Below, piece after piece: positions 58,833-64,000 of a stretch of 64,000 nucleotides of DNA (position 1 is its first letter; every line of letters begins with the position of its first letter). The translations under genes and the position numbers were made by a program. The notes beneath the pieces were generated by a model, which did no database searches, had not been told where the DNA came from, and saw nothing but the letters and a program-made list of their open reading frames with translations. The DNA comes from Bradyrhizobium sp. NFR13. GTDB taxonomy: Bacteria > Pseudomonadota > Alphaproteobacteria > Rhizobiales > Xanthobacteraceae. The stretch spans positions 35,383-99,382 of the forward strand of contig NZ_FOTP01000011.1 of the NCBI RefSeq assembly GCF_900114605.1. Reading direction: 5' to 3'.

Positions 58833-61088
58833 TCAGGACGGTCGTGGAGCATTCAAAATCTTGTCAATCGTGATGGGAAAATCACGCACCCGCACACCAG
58901 TTGCGTGAAAGATCGCATTAGCGACGGCAGACGCGGTTCCCACGATGCCGATCTCGCCCAGGCCCTTGACCCCAAGAGGGCTGACCTTGTCGTCCTTTTC
59001 ATCGACGAAGATCACTTCAATGTCCTCGATGTCGGCATGGGCCGGAACGTGATATTCACCGAGATTGGCATTCATAATCTTGCCGAGGCGATGATCCGTC
59101 ATGGCTTCCTCATGAAGCGCCATGCCGATACCCATCACCACGCCGCCCAGGATCTGGCTGCGAGCCGTCTTCGGGTTGAGGATTTTACCCGCCGCCGCCG
59201 CACACACGACGCGAGTCACGCGGACGACACCCAGATATTCATCCACGCGCACTTCCGCGAACACGGCGGAATGCGTGTAGCTGGTATATTTCAGCATCTG
59301 CCGCAGGTTCGGGCTGACTTTGCCCTGCTCGGTGATTTCCTTGAGCTCGGCGGCGTGCATGACTTCGAACACGGAAAGCCCGCGCGCCGGATCATCCTTG
59401 CGGAAGATACGTTGGTCCCGAACCTCGACGTCTTCGAAACTTGCATCCGCAAGCGGCGAGTTGGCCATCTTTCTGGCTTGCTTGAACAGAGAATGCTTGA
59501 CCGCATCACATGCGGCCTGAACCGCCGAGCCGTTTGACGCTGCGGTCCACGAACCTCCTTCGACCGGCGACATCGGCAGAGTCGAATCGCCGATCCTGGC
59601 CTGAACGTCTTCGAGTGGTAATCCGAACGCTTCAGCGCCGATCTGCGTTAGGATTGTCCAGGTCCCAGTGCCAATATCGGACGCCGCCGTTGCCACCTCC
59701 AGCGTCCCGTCCACCTTGAGAGTCGCAGTAGCCTGGGCCTTTTGCAGGAAGGCGTCCCACATTCCCGTTGAGACGCCCCATCCAATCAGCTCGCGACCCT
59801 CCCTCATGGCACGCGGCTTGGGGCTTCGCTTCTCCCATCCAAATGCCGCAGCGCCCTCGCTGTAGCATTCCAGAAGCGCCTTGGATGTGAACTGCTTCTT
59901 GGTGTTTTCGTCCTTCGAGGCGAAATTGATCCGCCGAATTTCGAGCGGACCGATACCGAGTTCGTATGAAAGTTCATCGAGCGCGCATTCGAGCGCTGTC
60001 ACGCCGATTGCTGCGCCGGGTGCGCGCATGTCACACGGCGTGGCCGTATCGAGCTTGGCTAGCTGATAGGTAAGCTTGACGTTGTCGCAGTGATACATCA
60101 TGCCCGACCAATTGACGACAGCCTCCTGATAATCCTCGTAATGGGAGGTCGAGGCAACGGCATCATGCATGATCGACTGCAGCCGCCCATCGCGATCGGC
60201 GGCGAGCGAGACGGTGTGGTAACTGTCCGGCCGGTAGCCGATATGAAACATCTGCGCGCGCGTCAGCGACACCCGCACCGAGCGTTGGAGTTCGAGACTG
60301 GCCATGACGGCGAAGAACAACTGGTGCTGCGGCCGCAAGCCGGCGCCGAAGGCGCCGCCCACATAATGATTGACCAGGCGGACATCCTTGCTGCGCAGGC
60401 CGAACACTGAGGTGACATAGCCCTGCGCATTCTGCGAGCCTTGCGTCTTGTCATAGATCGTCAGCTTGCCGTCGCCCTCGAACACGCAGGTGGTGGCGAA
60501 CATCTCCATCGGATTGTGGTGCTCGGCATTGACCCGGTAATCGCGGCTGATCTTGACGGGTGCATCTTGAAACGCCTGCTCAGCGTCGCCGCGCGGGTCC
60601 GGCGGCGGCGGAATTCCGCTACGCTGCTCCGGAGGCACATAGGCCTCTGCCCGCTTCGCCTCAAGCTCGGTACAATGCGCATCGACATCATAGGCAATGC
60701 GAATCAGAGAGCCCGCATCGCGCGCGGCCTCGAACGTTTCGGCGACAATCAACGCAACCGGCTGACCGTCAAACAGGATACGGTCCGAATGCAGCGGCCG
60801 GAACGGATGGCCAGGAGGCGCGACTTCGTCCCGCCAGCTACGATCAAGCCATGCCGCCTTGCTGCGATTTTCGTGCGTGAAGATTTCGACGACGCCTGGA
60901 AACTGCCTTGCTGCATCCAAGTGCATCGCCGCGATCCGTCCAGCGGCGATCGTACTACCAACGATGTAGCCATAGAGCAGATCGTCAGCAGGATACTCCG
61001 CCGCGTAGTGCGCTTGGCCGGTCACCTTCAGCCTACCGTCGACCCGGTTGGTCGGACGTCCGATATGCGTGATTTCACCAACTGACAT
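58833..61088 (-). CDS. paoC: Aldehyde oxidoreductase molybdenum-binding subunit (PaoC/YagR-like)
   Basis: 751 residues, xanthine oxidase family large subunit. The N-terminal aldehyde-oxidase hammerhead domain (TGQAHYAAEYPADDLLYGYI) and the two Moco domains are visible (VGGAFGAGLRPQ, MRAPGAAIGVTALECALDEL, SDIGTGTWTILTQI). The catalytic glutamate lies in VKGLGEIGIVGTASAVANAI. With PaoA and PaoB it oxidises aromatic aldehydes. It is the last gene of the operon, 20 bases after paoB. Confidence 0.9.
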   Translation of the reverse strand: MSVGEITHIGRPTNRVDGRLKVTGQAHYAAEYPADDLLYGYIVGSTIAAGRIAAMHLDAARQFPGVVEIFTHENRSKAAWLDRSWRDEVAPPGHPFRPLHSDRILFDGQPVALIVAETFEAARDAGSLIRIAYDVDAHCTELEAKRAEAYVPPEQRSGIPPPPDPRGDAEQAFQDAPVKISRDYRVNAEHHNPMEMFATTCVFEGDGKLTIYDKTQGSQNAQGYVTSVFGLRSKDVRLVNHYVGGAFGAGLRPQHQLFFAVMASLELQRSVRVSLTRAQMFHIGYRPDSYHTVSLAADRDGRLQSIMHDAVASTSHYEDYQEAVVNWSGMMYHCDNVKLTYQLAKLDTATPCDMRAPGAAIGVTALECALDELSYELGIGPLEIRRINFASKDENTKKQFTSKALLECYSEGAAAFGWEKRSPKPRAMREGRELIGWGVSTGMWDAFLQKAQATATLKVDGTLEVATAASDIGTGTWTILTQIGAEAFGLPLEDVQARIGDSTLPMSPVEGGSWTAASNGSAVQAACDAVKHSLFKQARKMANSPLADASFEDVEVRDQRIFRKDDPARGLSVFEVMHAAELKEITEQGKVSPNLRQMLKYTSYTHSAVFAEVRVDEYLGVVRVTRVVCAAAAGKILNPKTARSQILGGVVMGIGMALHEEAMTDHRLGKIMNANLGEYHVPAHADIEDIEVIFVDEKDDKVSPLGVKGLGEIGIVGTASAVANAIFHATGVRVRDFPITIDKILNAPRPS

Positions 61089-61108
61089 GCGATGTTCCCG
61101 TTAACTTT

Positions 61109-62118
61109 CTAGTGGATCGATTTGTCGGCCTGGTCCTGCGGCGTGCCCGCAGCCGCCTGCTCCAGGGCACGAACGATAGCGCGTCGAGCAAGCTCGATCT
61201 TGAAGTCGTTGTCACCCTGCCCCTTCGCATCACGAAGAATGAAATCAGCGACCTGCGTAAAGCCCTGAGTCCCGACTCGCTCGCCTTTCAGCGACTTTTC
61301 GGCGTCGAAATCCCGCCATGGCTTATGCGCGACCCCGCCGAGCGCGATCCGGGCGTCCTGAATAACGCCCTCATCCACGCGCAGCGCGGCGGCGACGGAG
61401 ATCAGCGCGAAGGCATAGGACAGCCGGTCCCGGATCTTGAGATAGGTGTGATGGGCGCCGAAGTGGGGCTCTGGGATAATGATCGATGTAATGAGCTCGC
61501 CGACCTTCAGCGTGTTGTCGCGTTCGGGCTCTCCGCCGGGGAGGCGGTGGAAACCAGACATTGGAATCGATCGCTTGCCCTCCGGTCCCTCGACTTCGAC
61601 GGATGCATCGAGTGCAACCATCGCGACGCACATGTCCGACGGATGGACTGCAATGCAGCTATCGCTGGCGCCGAGAATAGCGTGAATGCGATTGACGCCG
61701 CCAATGGCGGAGCAGCCACTTCCGGGCTGTCGCTTGTTGCAGGCTGTGGACGGATCATAAAAATAATAACAGCGGGTTCGCTGCATCAGGTTTCCCCCGG
61801 CTGTAGCTGCGTTTCGCAATTGCGGCGATGCGCCGGCAAGAATGGCGCTTGACAGTATGGGCCACTTTTCCCGAACGTCTTGATGCCACGCCAGATCGGT
61901 ATTGGTGACCAGAGCGCCGATGCGCAGCGCTCCGCCGGAAGTGATTTCGATCGATTTGAGCGGAAGCCGGTTGATGTCGACCAGCCGCGACGGCTGCGCC
62001 ACATCGTATTTCATGAGGTCGACGAGATTGGTGCCACCCGCCAGCGCGCGTGCTGCAGGTTCATTCAGCGCCGCGATGGCATCGGCCACTGTGGCCGGGC
62101 GGATATATTCGAACCGGT

Positions 62119-62122
<4 letters not shown>
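61109..62122 (-). CDS. paoB: Aldehyde oxidoreductase FAD-binding subunit (PaoB/YagS-like)
   Basis: 337 residues from the ATG overlapping the paoA stop (ATGA). The FAD-binding domain has ALAGGTNLVDLMKYDVAQPS. The extra cysteine-rich insert RTRCYYFYDPSTACNKRQPG ... GCSAIGGVNRIHAILGAS carries a [4Fe-4S] cluster known only in the PaoB type. A C-terminal CO-dehydrogenase flavoprotein domain follows. It passes electrons from the Moco subunit to the acceptor. Confidence 0.9.
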
Positions 62123-62628
<506 letters not shown>

Positions 62629-62918
62629 GGGGCGCCTCGCTATGCGTTCGCCATCAGAACCATTCTAATCGTAGGATGTTCCGTTTTCTTCCGCCCTCAG
62701 GATCGGCTTGCTCGCACCGATCGGCGAGGCCAACCTTCCGCTTCCGACGTCTCAGGCGCGCCGTCGGAAGGCCGCCAGGATGCTGTCGGGGAACCGCCTC
62801 GGGCAAATGGGTAAAAGAGAAGCGAGTGTTGTTCCACTGTTGCGCGATTTCCCGTCAGGAACAACAAGCGAGCAAGTTAATTCATCCAGCTCGGGGCATG
62901 AAAACGAACGAGGACAAT

Positions 62919-63278
62919 ATGAAGAAGACGTTGATAGCAGTTACGGCAACAGCACTGATGATTGCTCCTGCATTCGCACAGAGCGGTGCGAATCCGAGCG
63001 CGCCTCAGGTCAATTCCGCAGGCAACGGCGTTACGCAGCCTGGCACTACCAGCACGGGCACGGCAGTCGATCGTCCGACATCGAGCACTCCACACGCGGC
63101 GCCGCACGCTGCGGGATCGCAGACCGGCAACAATGCGAGCTCCCTTAGTGGATCGAACGCAGCGACCGGCACGACGGGGTCCAACAGCTCTGCGGAAGGT
63201 CGCACTTCGGGCGGCGGCGGCGGTGCTGGTGGTGGCGCAGGTGGCGGTGCAGGTGGTGGTGCCGGCGGCGGCAACTAG
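62919..63278 (+). CDS. Exported Ser/Thr/Gly-rich protein (119 aa)
   Basis: Signal peptide (KKTLIAVTATALMIAPAFAQ), then a low-complexity Ser/Thr/Asn/Ala region and a tail of GGGA repeats ending in GGGN. The ATG at 62919 follows AGGACA; one at 62898 is possible. Likely periplasmic or surface-associated; function unknown. A strong terminator follows. Confidence 0.65.
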   Translation: MKKTLIAVTATALMIAPAFAQSGANPSAPQVNSAGNGVTQPGTTSTGTAVDRPTSSTPHAAPHAAGSQTGNNASSLSGSNAATGTTGSNSSAEGRTSGGGGGAGGGAGGGAGGGAGGGN

Positions 63279-63293
63279 CGCTTGATGCCAGCC

Positions 63294-63326
63294 AGAGGAG
63301 ACCCCGATGATCGGGGTCTCCTCTTT
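63294..63326 (+). terminator. Rho-independent terminator
   Basis: AGAGGAGACCCCGA, three bases, exact complement, then TTT. A 14-bp perfect stem, 16 bases after the glycine-rich gene. Confidence 0.85.
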
Positions 63327-63385
63327 ATGGGTCTTGGTCGCCCGCGCCGAACACTTCGCCCGCCTAGCCCTAGGCGTGACTGCAT

Positions 63386-63994
63386 TCAAGCCTGCGACCA
63401 TCTTTCAAGGATGTCCACACAGTCTGCCAGTTCGATCTGCAGATCGAAACGCCGGGCGTATAAGCTAAGCAATGCATCGTGAGTCTCATCGGCTGAACTG
63501 CATATCGCGTCTTGCGCAACGATGATGCGATAGCCCAGATCTACGGCACTCAAGATGGTCGAGAGTACGCAGACGTCTGTCTCCGCGCCGCTCACGATCA
63601 GAGTATTGACGTTGCCGTTTTGCAGAATGCCGTGAAGTCTCCCGTTCGAGAACGCAGAATAGGCAGGCTTGTCGCAGACAATGGCCGGTGGGACGTGCCG
63701 TTGCAAAGGCGGCATGAGCTCGAGAAGGTGCGGGTCCAGACGCTCGCGTGTGACCAAACGCCATTTTCGAAAGTAACTCCGCCACATCCCGTTCGCATGC
63801 TCGGGCGACGCCGGAGGAATAAAGCGCGTAAAGATAGTCCGTGCGGGGTCATGCTCGACCAGGCTCACCACCACCGGCATGACACGTTCGAGCCAAGGCG
63901 TCGGCCACGGCCCTTCCGGACCGAACAGCCTCTGCATGTCCAGACACAAGTGCACTGTCCGACTGGCATCGATCCTCGACCGAAGCTCGCCCAT
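63386..63994 (-). CDS. Isochorismatase-family cysteine hydrolase
   Basis: 202 residues of the isochorismatase-like fold. The acid residue lies in HLCLDMQRLFGPEGPW, the lysine in VCDKPAYSAFSNGRL, and the catalytic cysteine in SGAETDVCVLSTILSAVDLG; DAICSSADETHDALL follows. Members hydrolyse amides such as nicotinamide, carbamoyl compounds or peroxyureidoacrylate; the substrate cannot be told. The complete gene ends six bases inside the window edge on its upstream side. Confidence 0.87.
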   Translation of the reverse strand: MGELRSRIDASRTVHLCLDMQRLFGPEGPWPTPWLERVMPVVVSLVEHDPARTIFTRFIPPASPEHANGMWRSYFRKWRLVTRERLDPHLLELMPPLQRHVPPAIVCDKPAYSAFSNGRLHGILQNGNVNTLIVSGAETDVCVLSTILSAVDLGYRIIVAQDAICSSADETHDALLSLYARRFDLQIELADCVDILERWSQA

Positions 63995-64000
63995 CTCAAG

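Noticed and set aside
63180..63277. GGC/GGT-rich stretch as a possible CRISPR or satellite repeat
   Set aside because: It encodes the GGGA repeats of the exported protein at 62919; there are no spacers.

Overview
The window looks like a chromosomal segment of an alphaproteobacterium of the Bradyrhizobium/Afipia/Rhodopseudomonas type. The grounds are high GC with long GC-rich overlapping genes, an hsp20 gene behind a ROSE-type RNA thermometer with rpoH next to it, a tRNA-Tyr/rlmB pair, a complete sox cluster, and many short hypothetical proteins of the kind common in that group. Species identity is inferred from gene content and was not tested.

Layout. (1) 0.3-13.2 kb is a catabolic-looking region. 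It has an M20 deacylase / quinone oxidoreductase / GlcG-like / GST operon, a DUF1028 gene, a polyamine-type ABC importer, a Rid-family protein, a two-component flavin monooxygenase (HpaC-like and HpaB-like), a divergent LysR regulator, and a GhrA-like reductase with an AroQ-like protein of altered active site. (2) 14-16 kb encodes a chemoreceptor. (3) 16-29 kb is a thiosulfate/sulfur oxidation island: soxYZBCD plus a cytochrome c on the minus strand, soxAX plus a GlcG-like gene on the plus strand, ccdA-soxW, soxS-soxR, two YeeE/YedE sulfur transporters and two exported DsrE proteins. The ArsR-type SoxR has the two cysteines of persulfide sensors, and ATTC-N8-GAAT-like boxes lie in both divergent sox promoters. 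(4) 29-37 kb holds small accessory genes, a Crp/Fnr regulator, TspO, CspA and several broken genes. (5) 37-42 kb is a stress and core block (RpoH promoter, ROSE, hsp20, rpoH, tRNA-Tyr, rlmB) followed by small exported proteins. (6) 43-52 kb begins at an orphan 3' fragment of tRNA-Thr and is rich in short, partly duplicated hypothetical genes, as in the remains of an integrated element. (7) 52.5-58.7 kb is a DNA-damage group (zinc-ribbon protein, SRAP/YedK, DinB) with a hybrid histidine kinase and exonuclease III. (8) 58.8-62.6 kb is a PaoABC-type molybdenum aldehyde oxidoreductase operon, followed by a glycine-rich exported protein and an isochorismatase-like hydrolase.

Several genes were found by reading frames that are too short or too broken for ordinary ORF calling: a glycosyltransferase relic at 32.8 kb, three small conserved genes each interrupted by one in-frame TAG, a decayed DUF1311 gene, a 54-residue zinc ribbon and a 22-residue membrane peptide. 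No CRISPR array, rRNA, integrase or intact insertion sequence was seen.
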